Positions 16,910 to 25,496 of a DNA stretch of 53,149 nucleotides are shown piece by piece (the stretch's first letter is position 1; each line of letters begins with the position of its first letter). Made by a program: the position numbers and the translations under genes. The DNA comes from Solihabitans fulvus (lineage in GTDB: Bacteria; Actinomycetota; Actinomycetes; Mycobacteriales; Pseudonocardiaceae), in assembly GCF_008386585.1 (NCBI RefSeq), contig NZ_VUOB01000058.1, positions 1 to 53,149 on the forward strand, given 5' to 3'. Under the pieces are notes generated by a model. The model made no database searches. It was given only the letters and a program-made list of their open reading frames with translations, and was not told the DNA's origin.

Positions 16910-18103
16910 GTGGTCAACGCCCTGTTCTACTTCGTCGCCCTGGTGGCCTTCGCCCTGGTGGGACTGGTGTTGCGGCGCCGGCAGCACGGCAGGCGCAAGC
17001 CGACGCAGCTCCCGATGGTCCTCATCCTGGCGGCGCTCGGCGCCGCGTTCTTCTTCCTCGCCCCGGCGAGCCAGGCCGTGGAGAGCCGGATCGTGCCGAG
17101 CCTCGGTCGGCTGCTGTCCAACATCTGCACGCTCGTCGCGGCCTACGGCTTCCTCACCCTGATGCTGCACGTGAGCCACCCGCCGGAGCAGATCAGGTCG
17201 CGGTCGAGGTGGCGGCTGCTCGCCCTGGTGGTCGCGCTTGCCGTGATGGCGGTGATGTTCCTGGCGAGCCATCCGCCGTCGGGCACCGGCGTGTTCACCG
17301 GGCTGTACCGCAGCCAGCCGACGCTGGCGGTGTACACGATGGTCTACTCGGCCTATCTCGGCGTCGCCGTGGTCGACGTGGCGTGGCTCGGCTTCCGGTC
17401 CGTCCGGCACGTCAGGGGCTATCTGCGCGTCGGCATGGTCATCGTGTCGGTCGGGTGCCTGCTCGCCCTCGGCTACGTGACGCAGAAGGTGCTCAGCATC
17501 CTCACCGAGCTGTTCGGCGGCGGCGCGGCCGAACAGCTGTGTGCTGGGCCGTTCTCGACCGTCGGCTGCACCTTCTCCGTCGGCATGCCGGCGTTGTCCG
17601 TGCTCGCCATCATCGTCGGCGCGGCCGTGCCGCCGCTTGGACCGCGCATCGAGGCCGCCGTGCGCTGGCCGGCCAGGCTGCGCGCGCACCGGCGACTTCG
17701 CCCGCTGTGGGAGGCGCTCTACGACGCGGTCCCAGAGATCGCGCTGACCTCCCCGCAGGCGGTCCAGGGCTCCGTGCCCCGGCGCGACATGGAATTTCGG
17801 CTCTACCGCAGGGTTATCGAGATCAGCGACGGGTTGCTCGTGCTGCGCCCGTACCGCGATCCCGAGGCCACCCCCGCGCACCGGGAACGGGCCGAGCGCG
17901 CCGGCCTGACCGGCCGGGACCTGGCAGCGGCGGTGGAGGCCGCCGACGTCGACACGGCCCTGCGGCGGCGGCGCGCGGGTGTCCCTGCGGTGGACGAGGC
18001 GACGCCGGTTGAGTCCCCGCCCGAGTCGGACCTGGTCGCCGAGACGGCCTGGCTGACGCTGGTGTCCTCGGCGCTGGTCCGCGTCATGACTGAAAAGTCC
18101 TAG
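16910..18103 (+). CDS. MAB_1171c-like integral membrane protein
   Basis: 397 aa. Seven predicted helices in the first about 245 residues (LFYFVALVAFALVGLVL; MVLILAALGAAFFFL; ICTLVAAYGFLTLML; LLALVVALAVMAVMFLA; VYTMVYSAYLGVAVV; VGMVIVSVGCLLALG; ALSVLAIIVGAAVPP), then a cytosolic C-terminal domain containing ELRLYRR-like FRLYRRVIEISDG. Matches proteins annotated MAB_1171c family putative transporters; a transport role is not proven. The GTG at 16910 follows TTGAGGGG. Its stop overlaps the stop of the convergent RNA ligase-like gene in CTAG. Confidence 0.8.
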   Translation: MVNALFYFVALVAFALVGLVLRRRQHGRRKPTQLPMVLILAALGAAFFFLAPASQAVESRIVPSLGRLLSNICTLVAAYGFLTLMLHVSHPPEQIRSRSRWRLLALVVALAVMAVMFLASHPPSGTGVFTGLYRSQPTLAVYTMVYSAYLGVAVVDVAWLGFRSVRHVRGYLRVGMVIVSVGCLLALGYVTQKVLSILTELFGGGAAEQLCAGPFSTVGCTFSVGMPALSVLAIIVGAAVPPLGPRIEAAVRWPARLRAHRRLRPLWEALYDAVPEIALTSPQAVQGSVPRRDMEFRLYRRVIEISDGLLVLRPYRDPEATPAHRERAERAGLTGRDLAAAVEAADVDTALRRRRAGVPAVDEATPVESPPESDLVAETAWLTLVSSALVRVMTEKS

Positions 18104-18612
18104 CCACCGAAGGGAAAGCGCCGCAGCACCTGCCACTCGCCGGTGAACGCGACCAGCCAGGCCTCGTCGATCGCGGCGCGCAGCGGCAGCCGCGCCGACA
18201 CATCCCGCTGGATCCGCGCCGCGACGTCGTCGGCGACGCCCATGGCGACGGTCAGGTGCGGCTCCGGCTCGCCGTACGCGCCGCCGTAGGGGAGCACCTC
18301 GGGCCAGCGCGCCCGCACCGCCGAGATCGCCGCGCCGATGCTGCCCCGGTCGACCGGCGGCAGGTACACGAAGCCCGCGTCGCGCTGGCAGGTCAGGAAC
18401 TCCACGTCGGTCGGCGCGCAGCCGGCGAAGATCGCGGCCAGGTCGCCGAGCGCGTCCCCGTCAAGGTGGGCCGCGTCGACGAACGGGTACAGCACCGACA
18501 CGTGCGCCGGGATGGCGCGCACCGCGCCGGGATAGCGCCCGCCGATGTCGGCCAGCAGCGGAGCCGCCGCCGGCACCGGGATCACCACGCCGCTCTGCCC
18601 CTGCCTTGGCAT
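18100..18612 (-). CDS. 2'-5' RNA ligase/phosphodiesterase-like (2H superfamily)
   Basis: 170 aa with the two 2H signatures HVS (H37, S39) and HLT (H119, T121), the catalytic pair of 2H phosphoesterases acting on 2',3'-cyclic or 2'-5' RNA bonds. Length fits the LigT/2'-5' RNA ligase group. The substrate is unknown. Tail-to-tail overlap of 4 bp with the MAB_1171c-like gene. Confidence 0.85.
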   Translation of the reverse strand: MPRQGQSGVVIPVPAAAPLLADIGGRYPGAVRAIPAHVSVLYPFVDAAHLDGDALGDLAAIFAGCAPTDVEFLTCQRDAGFVYLPPVDRGSIGAAISAVRARWPEVLPYGGAYGEPEPHLTVAMGVADDVAARIQRDVSARLPLRAAIDEAWLVAFTGEWQVLRRFPFGG

Positions 18613-18701
18613 GTCACCTTCCTACTACACCGGCCGGCCGGCTCGGCGTGCGGGCAGGAGATCCGGAATGGACACTGGTCCCGCACGAGGTGGGGAGAGC
18701 G

Positions 18702-19409
18702 GTGGACTCGACGACGGATGTAGTCAGGGCCGACGGGCTGTGGATGCTGGTCGCGTTCGTCGGCACGTTTGTCCTGACGCGGCTGGTGGTGCGGATGATC
18801 CGCGCCGGGCGAGGGCCCTTCCGCAACGTGTCGGTCGGCGGCCTGCACGTGCACCACCTGGTGCCGGGGATCTTCCTGATGTTTCTCGGCGGGGCGGGCT
18901 ACGTCGCGTTCGCGCCCTCGGGCCTCGCCGGTCACCTGCTGGCCGTCGCGTTCGGCGTCGGGGCCGCGCTCACCTTCGACGAGTTCGCGCTGTGGCTGCA
19001 CCTCAAGGACGTCTACTGGCAGGACGAGGGCCGCGCGTCGGTGGACACCGTGGTGCTGGCGGCCGGTGTGCTCGCCCTGCTGGTGCTCGGTTCCAAGCCG
19101 TTCGGCGATCCGCTGGAGGACGTGCCGCCGTGGGTGGTGCTCGCGGTCTACCTGGTGGAGATCGCGCTCGTCGTGCTCGCCGCGGTCAAGGGCCGGTACC
19201 GGTTGGCGCTGTTCGGCATCCTCGCGCCGCCGCTGGCCTGGTGGGCGGCGGCGCGGCTGGCCCGGCCGGGCTCCCGGTGGGCGCGGCGCCGCTACCCGCC
19301 GGGGTCCCGCAAGCAGCTCCGGTCGGCGCGGCGGTTCCGCGCGGACTCCGCCGCCAGGTGGCGCGCCGTGCTCGACTGGATCGGCGGCTCACCCGGCGAC
19401 GGACGGTAG
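18702..19409 (+). CDS. Integral membrane protein of unknown function
   Basis: 235 aa, not recognised by name. About five hydrophobic helices (LWMLVAFVGTFVLTRLVV; GIFLMFLGGAGYVAF; HLLAVAFGVGAALTF; VVLAAGVLALLVLG; VLAVYLVEIALVVLAA). A conserved-looking GGLHVHHLVPG before helix 2 could bind metal. The C-terminal tail is strongly basic (RRRYPPGSRKQLRSARRFR), likely cytoplasmic. The GTG at 18702 follows GGGGAGAG. Confidence 0.75.
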   Translation: MDSTTDVVRADGLWMLVAFVGTFVLTRLVVRMIRAGRGPFRNVSVGGLHVHHLVPGIFLMFLGGAGYVAFAPSGLAGHLLAVAFGVGAALTFDEFALWLHLKDVYWQDEGRASVDTVVLAAGVLALLVLGSKPFGDPLEDVPPWVVLAVYLVEIALVVLAAVKGRYRLALFGILAPPLAWWAAARLARPGSRWARRRYPPGSRKQLRSARRFRADSAARWRAVLDWIGGSPGDGR

Positions 19410-19413
19410 CCGG

Positions 19414-20196
19414 TCAGGCGGCGAGGAACGCGGCCGCGCGGTCGGCCCAGGTGCGGACGTCGGCGGAGTCGTGCGACACGTGCAGCTCGGCGTCCGGCAG
19501 GACCTCGGCCAGCTTCTCGGCCGTGCTGACCGGGTGCCCAGGGTCGCCGTCCCAGCTCAGCACCAGCACCGGGAGGTCAAGCGTGGCAAGGGTTTCCTGG
19601 TCGGGCAGGTCGGAGGAGGCGAGGCCGCGCAGCAGCGCGGGCAGCAGGTTCTCGGCGACGTCGAACTCGGGCGGGAAACCGGGCACGTCGGCCAGGACCG
19701 GCGGCGGGGCCATCGTGCTCATCGCCGCGACCCAGGCCGCCTTGCCCTGCTGCTCGACGAAGGTCGCGGCGGCCTGGTAGCCGGCGGCCTGCGCGGGCCG
19801 GGTGTCCCACGCCGTAGGCGACATCGTCAGCACCAGCCTGCGGAACCGCCCAGGCGCCAGCGTCGCGGCCCACAGCACGGTGCCGCTGCCCATCGAGGCG
19901 CCGATGCCGTCGACCCGCCCGTCGGCCCCGACGTGGTCGAGCAGCGCGAGCAGGTCACCGGCGAGGGAGGGGAAGGCGTAGTCCGCCTCGACGGGACGCC
20001 CGGTGGAGCGGCCGTGCGCGCGGGCGTCGTAGCGCAGCAACCGCCGGCCGGCGTCCGCCACGGCCGTCCAGTCGACCAGGGCGAGCTGGTCCTCGCTGCG
20101 GCGGCTGAACAGCGAGCCGTGCGCGTACACCGCGAGCGGGCCGGTGCCGACGAGGTCGTAGTCGAGTTCGGCGCCTGGCCGGGTGAGCGTGTGCAC
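19414..20196 (-). CDS. Alpha/beta-fold hydrolase
   Basis: 260 aa. Nucleophile elbow GASMG (Ser101), oxyanion-type VYAHGSLF, RYDARAHGRS, acid SWDGDPGHPVS and a C-terminal His (HVSHD). Typical of small esterases/lactonases; substrate unknown. Downstream of the HxlR regulator on the same strand, with a 39-bp gap holding an inverted repeat and a TAGTGT -10-like box, so it may be read from its own promoter under local control. Confidence 0.88.
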   Translation of the reverse strand: MHTLTRPGAELDYDLVGTGPLAVYAHGSLFSRRSEDQLALVDWTAVADAGRRLLRYDARAHGRSTGRPVEADYAFPSLAGDLLALLDHVGADGRVDGIGASMGSGTVLWAATLAPGRFRRLVLTMSPTAWDTRPAQAAGYQAAATFVEQQGKAAWVAAMSTMAPPPVLADVPGFPPEFDVAENLLPALLRGLASSDLPDQETLATLDLPVLVLSWDGDPGHPVSTAEKLAEVLPDAELHVSHDSADVRTWADRAAAFLAA

Positions 20197-20216
20197 GGTG
20201 GTTCCCGTCTGCCGTC

Positions 20217-20255
20217 ATGATCGTCTACCACGACACTAGCCGGGCGAACGATCAT
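20217..20255 (-). promoter_or_regulatory. Inverted repeat upstream of the hydrolase
   Basis: ATGATCGT (20217-20224) and ACGATCAT (20248-20255) are perfect inverted arms flanking the region between the HxlR stop and the hydrolase start. It could be an operator or a hairpin. Confidence 0.5.
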
Positions 20256-20694
20256 CCTCAGGGGATCCGGCAACCCCGTCGTGCCTGGCCCTGGCCGTCT
20301 CGACCTCGTTGATGTACCGCTCGGCCCAGGTCCGCACCGCCGCGAGCGGCCGTTCCAGCGTCCGGCCCAGTTCGGTGAGCTCGTAGTCCACGTGCGGAGG
20401 CACCACGGGGTGCGCGCGCCGCAGCACGAGCCCGTCCCGTTCCAGGCTGCGCAGCGTCTGGGTGAGCATCTTCTCGCTGATCCCGTCGACCTCGGCGCGC
20501 AGCTCGCCGAACCGCTTCGTGCCGGTGGCCAGCGCGCCGACCAACAGCGCCGTCCACTTGTCCGCGATGCGGTCCAGCGCGGCCCGCGACGGACACGGCG
20601 CGCTGTAGACGTTGGCGGGATGCCCGTCGGGCAGCCGGGTGATCACCCGCCCAGGCGAGCCGGGACGCGGGCGGCGGGTACGCGGGGCTGGCAT
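20236..20694 (-). CDS. HxlR-family winged-helix regulator
   Basis: 152 aa. Cys33 in SAPCPSR sits just before the domain, as in HxlR proteins whose N-terminal Cys senses electrophiles. Then LDRIADKWTALLVGALATGTKRFGEL, ISEKMLTQTLRSLERDGLV, VPPHVDYELTELG and a dimerisation helix. Divergent from the MBL gene, with a 16-bp perfect palindrome between, so the MBL gene is its likely target. Confidence 0.9.
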   Translation of the reverse strand: MPAPRTRRPRPGSPGRVITRLPDGHPANVYSAPCPSRAALDRIADKWTALLVGALATGTKRFGELRAEVDGISEKMLTQTLRSLERDGLVLRRAHPVVPPHVDYELTELGRTLERPLAAVRTWAERYINEVETARARHDGVAGSPEDDRSPG

Positions 20695-20731
20695 CCCTCG
20701 ACGCTAACCGATGGAGAGTGTCCGCGTGCCC

Positions 20732-20747
20732 CGCACTTGCAAGTGCG
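20732..20747. promoter_or_regulatory. Perfect 16-bp palindrome, probable HxlR operator
   Basis: CGCACTTGCAAGTGCG between the divergent HxlR and MBL genes. An ACTTGCAAGT core is the kind of site HxlR/MarR-like dimers use (inference). Confidence 0.6.
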
Positions 20748-20817
20748 TACTGGTCAACCCGGCCGGCCTCGTCGATTGTTGATCACAGCAACCCGTTGGA
20801 CAGCAAGGAGAACAGCG

Positions 20818-21702
20818 ATGATCGGCCCAGCACCGCGCGCCACCGTCGAGCTCGGCGACACCCGGGTCACCTACCTGCCGGACGGCCACGCCTGGTTCAC
20901 GCCCGAGAGCGTCTTCCCGACCAGCAGCCGGGAGGAGTGGGCCACCCACGCCGCCTACCTCGACGACGAGGGCAGGTTCCCGGTCAGCGTCGGCTCGTTC
21001 CTCGTCCGCACGGCCGACCGGGTCATGCTGGTGGACCTCGGGCTCGGCGACGTGTCCTTCGACGTGCCCGGCTTCGGCAGCTTCCAGGGCGGTGGCCTGC
21101 TGCGCAGCCTCGCCGAGGAGGGCCTGCGCCCGCAGGACGTGGACACGGTCGTCTACACGCACCTGCACCACGACCACGTCGGCTGGACCACCGGCACCGC
21201 TCCCGGTCCGCAGGCGCGGCCGGCCGGCCCGGTCGGCGAGCTGACCTTCGGCAACGCCAGGCACCTGGTCGGCAGGACGGAGTGGGAGCACTGGGCGGGC
21301 CGGGACGAGCTGACCGGCCCCGACCCCGTCCTCGTCCAGGCCCCGCTCGCCGACCGCATCGCCTTCGTCGGCGACGGCACGGAGCTCGCGCCCGGCGTGC
21401 GGGTGCTGGCGACGCCGGGGCACACTCCCGGTCACCACAGCCTGGTGGTCACCGACCCGACCGGGTCGACCGACCGGCGGGTGCTCATCCTCGGCGACGT
21501 CATGCACTGCCAGGTGCAGGTCGTGCGCAGCCACTGGAGCTTCGTCTTCGACAGCGACGCCGGGCAGGCCGGGGACACCAGGGAGCGACTGCTGCGCGAC
21601 TCGGAGGGCAGCGACACGATCATCGCGGGCGGCCACTTCGCCGGCTCGGTGTTCGGACACGCGCAGCCGCCCTCGGCCCGGCGCGACTGGGCCCGCATCT
21701 AA
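20818..21702 (+). CDS. MBL-fold metallo-hydrolase
   Basis: 294 aa. Dinuclear zinc motif THLHHDHVGW (H115, H117, D119, H120), later TPGHTPGHHS and ILGDVMHCQ, and a C-terminal GGHFAGS. Resembles quorum-lactonase-like and other class B hydrolases; the substrate is unknown. The ATG at 20818 follows AAGGAG. Nine bases upstream of the ECF41 sigma gene and divergent from HxlR, so probably inducible. Confidence 0.9.
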   Translation: MIGPAPRATVELGDTRVTYLPDGHAWFTPESVFPTSSREEWATHAAYLDDEGRFPVSVGSFLVRTADRVMLVDLGLGDVSFDVPGFGSFQGGGLLRSLAEEGLRPQDVDTVVYTHLHHDHVGWTTGTAPGPQARPAGPVGELTFGNARHLVGRTEWEHWAGRDELTGPDPVLVQAPLADRIAFVGDGTELAPGVRVLATPGHTPGHHSLVVTDPTGSTDRRVLILGDVMHCQVQVVRSHWSFVFDSDAGQAGDTRERLLRDSEGSDTIIAGGHFAGSVFGHAQPPSARRDWARI

Positions 21703-21711
21703 CCTGGTGCC

Positions 21712-22620
21712 GTGGGGGAGTCGACCGAGGGGCAGCAGGCGGACACGCTGGAGTTCGAGCGGCACCGCCCGCGCCTGTTCGCGCTTGCCTACCGCCTGCT
21801 CGGGTCGGCCAGCGAGGCCGAGGACGCGGTGCAGGACGGTTTCCTGCGCTGGCACGACGCCGACCGCGCCGCGATCCGGACCCCGGTCGCCTGGCTCACC
21901 ACCGTGGTGACCAATCTCTGCCGCAACCGGCTCGCCTCCGCGCGGGCGCGTCGGGAGGAGTACGTCGGCCCGTGGTTGCCCGAGCCGGTGCTCACCGAGG
22001 ACGCGGCCCTCGGTCCGCTGGAGACCGCCGAACAGCGCGAGTCCGTCTCGCTGGCACTGTTGCTGTTGCTGGAACGCCTCACCCCGGCCGAGCGCGCGGT
22101 GTTCGTGCTGCGGGAGGCGTTCGGCTACGGGCACGCCGAGATCGCCGCGCTGCTCGACCTGACCGAGGCGAACTCCCAGCAGCTGCACCACCGCGCCAGG
22201 CAACGGGTGGCCTCCGACCGCCGCCGGTTCGCCGCGACCCGCGAGCACGGCAGGCGCGTCGCGGAGCGGTTCCTGGCCGCGGCGCGGGCCGGCGACCTGG
22301 CGGCGCTCGAACAGCTGCTTGCCGAGGACGTCGTGGCCACGGCCGACGGCGGCGGCAAGGCCACCGCCGCTCGCCGCCCGATCACCGGCCGGCAGATCGT
22401 CGCGCGCTACCTGTCCGGCCTGGCGGCCAAGCCGCTGCCCGGCGTGGAGATCGGGTTCGCCGAGGTCAACGGCCAGCCGGCCGTCGTCGGCACGCTGGCC
22501 GGGGTGCTGCTCGGGGCCATGGCGCTGGACGTCGCCGAGAACGGCCGCATCGTCGCCGTGCACATCGTGGCCAACCCGGACAAACTCGCCTATCTGGCCG
22601 CGCAGCTGTCCACGCGCTGA
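21712..22620 (+). CDS. ECF41-type sigma factor with SnoaL-like C-terminal domain
   Basis: 302 aa. Region 2 ALAYRLLGSASEAEDAVQDG, region 4 LTPAERAVFVLREAFGYG with HAEIAALLDLTEANSQQ, then a SnoaL-like extension carrying the ECF41 signatures DGGGK (about residue 208) and NPDKL (about 288). In this group the C-terminal domain acts as a built-in regulator instead of a separate anti-sigma, and usual targets are neighbouring oxidoreductase genes. The GTG at 21712 has TAACCT (21700-21705) at leaderless -10 spacing. Confidence 0.92.
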   Translation: MGESTEGQQADTLEFERHRPRLFALAYRLLGSASEAEDAVQDGFLRWHDADRAAIRTPVAWLTTVVTNLCRNRLASARARREEYVGPWLPEPVLTEDAALGPLETAEQRESVSLALLLLLERLTPAERAVFVLREAFGYGHAEIAALLDLTEANSQQLHHRARQRVASDRRRFAATREHGRRVAERFLAAARAGDLAALEQLLAEDVVATADGGGKATAARRPITGRQIVARYLSGLAAKPLPGVEIGFAEVNGQPAVVGTLAGVLLGAMALDVAENGRIVAVHIVANPDKLAYLAAQLSTR

Positions 22621-22713
22621 CCCCGTGACGCGGCACACACCCGAGTCCTGTCAGGAAACGGCCACCGGCCCGGTTCAAGCACCGACACGTCCTGCAAAGA
22701 AGGGAGTCGGTCG

Positions 22714-23865
22714 GTGACTCATCGAATCGTGGTGCTCGGCGCGGGTTACGCGGGCCTCTCGGCGGCCAACCGGGCCGCGCGGCAGCTCCGCAGCGGCCGG
22801 GTGACGCTGGTCAACGCGAGCGACGGTTTCGTGCATCGGGTGCGCCTGCACGAGGTCGGAGCAGGGCGCGACCTGCCCGACCTGCCGCTGGCGGACCTGA
22901 CGCGCGGCACCGGGGTCGAGCTGGTCGTCGGTCGGGTCGGCGCGATCGACCCGGCGGCCAGGGAGGTGCGCGTCGACACGGCGGACGGCTCGCTCGCCCT
23001 CGGCTACGACGCGCTGGTGTACGCGCTGGGCAGCGCGGCCGACACCGACGCGGTCCCCGGCGTCGCCGAGCACGCCGACACCGTCGCCGGGGTCGCGGAC
23101 GCGACCGCGTTCCGCGCCAGGGTCGCGGCGATCGCCGGGGACGGGGGCGCGATCGCGGTGGTCGGCGCAGGCTCGACCGGCATCGAGGCGGCGACCGAAC
23201 TGGCCGAGACGCACCGGGGGCTGCTGGTGCGCCTGGTCTCGGCCGGGGAGCCGGGCGACTGGCTGTCGCCGAGGGCCAGGGCGCACCTGCGGCGGGTCTT
23301 CGACCGGCTCGGGGTCGAGGTGGTCGCCGGCGAGAAGGTGGTCGAGGTGACCGGGGACGCGGTCGTGCTGGCCGACGGCCGCCGCGTCCTGGCGGACGGC
23401 ACGCTGTGGACGACGGGATTCCGCGTGTCGCCGCTCGCCGAGGTGGCCGGCCTGGCCGTCGACGCGACGGGACGCGTACTCGTCGACGGCACGCTGCGCT
23501 CGGTGTCGCATCCGGACGTGCACGTCGTCGGCGACGCCGCGTCGGTGCGCGGTCCCGGCGGCCGGGAACTGCGGATGGCCTGTGCCACCGCGCTTCCGAT
23601 GGGCCGGCAGGCCGCCGACGCGATCGTCGCCGGGTTCGCCGGCCGCGAGCCGCGCCCGCTGCGGTTCCGCTACGGGGCGCAGTCCCTCAGCCTCGGCCGG
23701 CTGGACGGCCTGGTGCAGTTCGTCCGCGCCGACGACACCCCGCACGGCCCGATCCTGACGGGCCGGGCCGCCGCGCTGTTCAAGGAGACGGTCATGCGCT
23801 CCACGATCCAGCTGGTGCGCCACCCCGCGCTGTACCCGAGGATCGGGAGTTCAGCCGGCCAGTGA
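22714..23865 (+). CDS. FAD-dependent NADH dehydrogenase-like oxidoreductase
   Basis: 383 aa pyridine nucleotide-disulfide type flavoprotein. FAD motif VLGAGYAGLS near residues 6-15, a second nucleotide motif VVGAGSTGIEAA near 149-160, and DVHVVGDAASV near the C-terminal FAD site. Resembles Ndh-type and AIF-like oxidoreductases; electron partner unknown. Likely target of the ECF41 sigma upstream (94-bp gap). An ECF41-type promoter at the usual spacing was not found. Confidence 0.88.
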   Translation: MTHRIVVLGAGYAGLSAANRAARQLRSGRVTLVNASDGFVHRVRLHEVGAGRDLPDLPLADLTRGTGVELVVGRVGAIDPAAREVRVDTADGSLALGYDALVYALGSAADTDAVPGVAEHADTVAGVADATAFRARVAAIAGDGGAIAVVGAGSTGIEAATELAETHRGLLVRLVSAGEPGDWLSPRARAHLRRVFDRLGVEVVAGEKVVEVTGDAVVLADGRRVLADGTLWTTGFRVSPLAEVAGLAVDATGRVLVDGTLRSVSHPDVHVVGDAASVRGPGGRELRMACATALPMGRQAADAIVAGFAGREPRPLRFRYGAQSLSLGRLDGLVQFVRADDTPHGPILTGRAAALFKETVMRSTIQLVRHPALYPRIGSSAGQ

Positions 23866-23949
23866 CGCGACCAGTGTTGCCGGTGTTCAACAAAACGATC
23901 GGCGTGTGACGGCGGTGGAGCGCGCGAAGGCCGCTGGCCTCCCCGCTGG

Positions 23950-24804
23950 TCAACTCCCGAACACGGCCGCGTTGTCGGCTGTCCATTCGGCGAAGGTGCG
24001 CGCAGGGCGGCCGAGGACCCGCGCCACCTCGCCGGTCGGCGGGTGCTGCGGCCGGTCCAGATGGGTGGCATACCTGGACATCAGCGCCGTGACGAACGGC
24101 TCGGGGAAGCCGTGCCGCAGCATGCCCTGCGTGGCGGCCTCGGGCGGAACCTCCGCGTAGTTCAGCGTTCGCCCGAGCGTCCGGCCGATGATGGCGACCA
24201 TCTCCTTGTGGGACAACGACTCCGGTCCGGTGAGCGTGAGCCGCTCGCCGAGCAGGTCGTCGCCGAGCAGCGCGCGGGCGGCGACCTCGGCGAGATCGCG
24301 CTCGTGGATCGGCGACTCCTGGAAGTCGCCGTACACGTAGCGGACGGTGTCGCCGGCCCGGATCTGCTCGCCCCACGCGTGCAGGGCGTTGAGCGCGAAG
24401 GAACTGGCCCGCAGGCTCACCCACTCGAGCCCGCTGGTGACGGCCGCGTCCTCGGCCTCCTTGTTTCGGTCGCCGCGATGGCGGGACGGCTGGGCGGCGA
24501 GGTCGTCGTCGACGTTGGCCGCCGCCAACGCCACGACCCGCCGCACCCCGTGTTCGGCCGCGAGCGCGACCAGTTCCTCGGCCGCCTCGCCGACCGCGCG
24601 CGGGTGCAGAAACAGCGCGGTGGCCCCGTCCAGCGCCGCCGCCATCGTCTGCGGCCTGGCCGGATCACCGACCACGACCTGCGCCCCGCCGGGCGGGACG
24701 CCTCCTGGTGCGCGGGTGACGGCACGCACGCCAGCGCCCAACCCGCTCAGCACCTCCACCAACGGCCGTCCAACGGCCCCTGTTGCCCCGGTGACGACGA
24801 TCAT
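23950..24804 (-). CDS. NmrA-like NAD(P)-binding protein (atypical SDR)
   Basis: 284 aa. Begins MIVVTGATGAVGRPLVEVL (Rossmann GATGAVG at 6-12). No YxxxK active site in the classical place, as in NmrA/quinone-reductase-like sensors. Middle part RNKEAEDAAVTSGLEWVSLR is typical of this group. May sense NADP or reduce quinones. The ATG at 24804 follows AGGAGG. Divergent from the MarR-like regulator. Confidence 0.85.
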   Translation of the reverse strand: MIVVTGATGAVGRPLVEVLSGLGAGVRAVTRAPGGVPPGGAQVVVGDPARPQTMAAALDGATALFLHPRAVGEAAEELVALAAEHGVRRVVALAAANVDDDLAAQPSRHRGDRNKEAEDAAVTSGLEWVSLRASSFALNALHAWGEQIRAGDTVRYVYGDFQESPIHERDLAEVAARALLGDDLLGERLTLTGPESLSHKEMVAIIGRTLGRTLNYAEVPPEAATQGMLRHGFPEPFVTALMSRYATHLDRPQHPPTGEVARVLGRPARTFAEWTADNAAVFGS

Positions 24805-24849
24805 GACAAGTCCTCCTGCCTGCGTGGACATCTCTCGGCGGCTACCCTG

Positions 24850-24868
24850 TTGTCTGTAGCCCAGATAA
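24850..24868. promoter_or_regulatory. Operator between NmrA-like and MarR genes
   Basis: TTGTCTG (24850-24856) and CAGATAA (24862-24868), inverted arms with one mismatch, in an AT-rich island just upstream of the MarR-like gene. Confidence 0.5.
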
Positions 24869-24885
24869 TACGAGGAGAATATCAT

Positions 24886-25395
24886 ATGAGTTCCGTACCT
24901 TCTGGTGGCAAAGGTTCGGGCGCGGACTCGGTGCGGCGTCGGCGGCGCTCGACGGTGGCGGTGAAGGAGTCGCTGCGCGAACTGCGAAACCAGCTGTCGC
25001 TGCTCAACCATCAGGTCGGCGCGCGCCTCGCGCTCAAGGACGTCGACCTGGACTGCCTGGAGCTGATCGTCGCGCACGGCCCGCTGAGCCCGAGCGCCCT
25101 CGCCAGGCGCGCCGGCCTGCACCCGGCCACCATGACCGGCATCCTCGACCGGCTCCAGCGCGGCGGCTGGGTCGTCCGCGAGCGCGACCCCGAGGCCGCC
25201 GACCGCAGGGCTGTCACCGTCCGCGCCGTGCGCGACCGCAACGGGGAGCTGTTCCGCCTCTACTCGGGGATGAACACCGCCATGGACGGGATCTGCGCCG
25301 AGTACACCGACGACGAGCTCGAACTGCTGGCCGATTTCCTTCGCCGCACCACCGACGCCGGCCGGGTGGCCACCGACGAACTGACCGCAGACTGA
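24886..25395 (+). CDS. MarR-family winged-helix regulator
   Basis: 169 aa. Basic N-terminal tail (SVRRRRRSTVAVK), then LDCLELIVAHGPLSPSALA, RRAGLHPATMTGILDRL recognition helix and the wing DPEAADRRAVTV, followed by a C-terminal dimer helix. The ATG at 24886 follows GAGGAG. Divergent from the NmrA-like gene across an inverted repeat, so it probably represses that gene and itself in response to a ligand. Confidence 0.88.
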   Translation: MSSVPSGGKGSGADSVRRRRRSTVAVKESLRELRNQLSLLNHQVGARLALKDVDLDCLELIVAHGPLSPSALARRAGLHPATMTGILDRLQRGGWVVRERDPEAADRRAVTVRAVRDRNGELFRLYSGMNTAMDGICAEYTDDELELLADFLRRTTDAGRVATDELTAD

Positions 25396-25483
25396 CACCG
25401 CCGCCCGGCTCTCTCAGTCGCGCGTGGCCGATATCGACAGCCCACATCATGGGAAGACTCTCCCGAATCTCGGGACGCGCGGC

Positions 25484-25489
25484 TAGAGT
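25484..25489 (+). promoter_or_regulatory. -10 box for a leaderless methyltransferase mRNA
   Basis: TAGAGT followed by seven bases and the GTG at 25497, with no Shine-Dalgarno. This fits a leaderless transcript. Confidence 0.5.
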
Positions 25490-25496
25490 TCCTTCC

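Noticed and set aside
22649..22691. TGTCAGG ... CGTC as ECF41 promoter before the oxidoreductase
   Set aside because: The spacing is about 32 bases instead of about 16-18, so it is not a credible -35/-10 pair.
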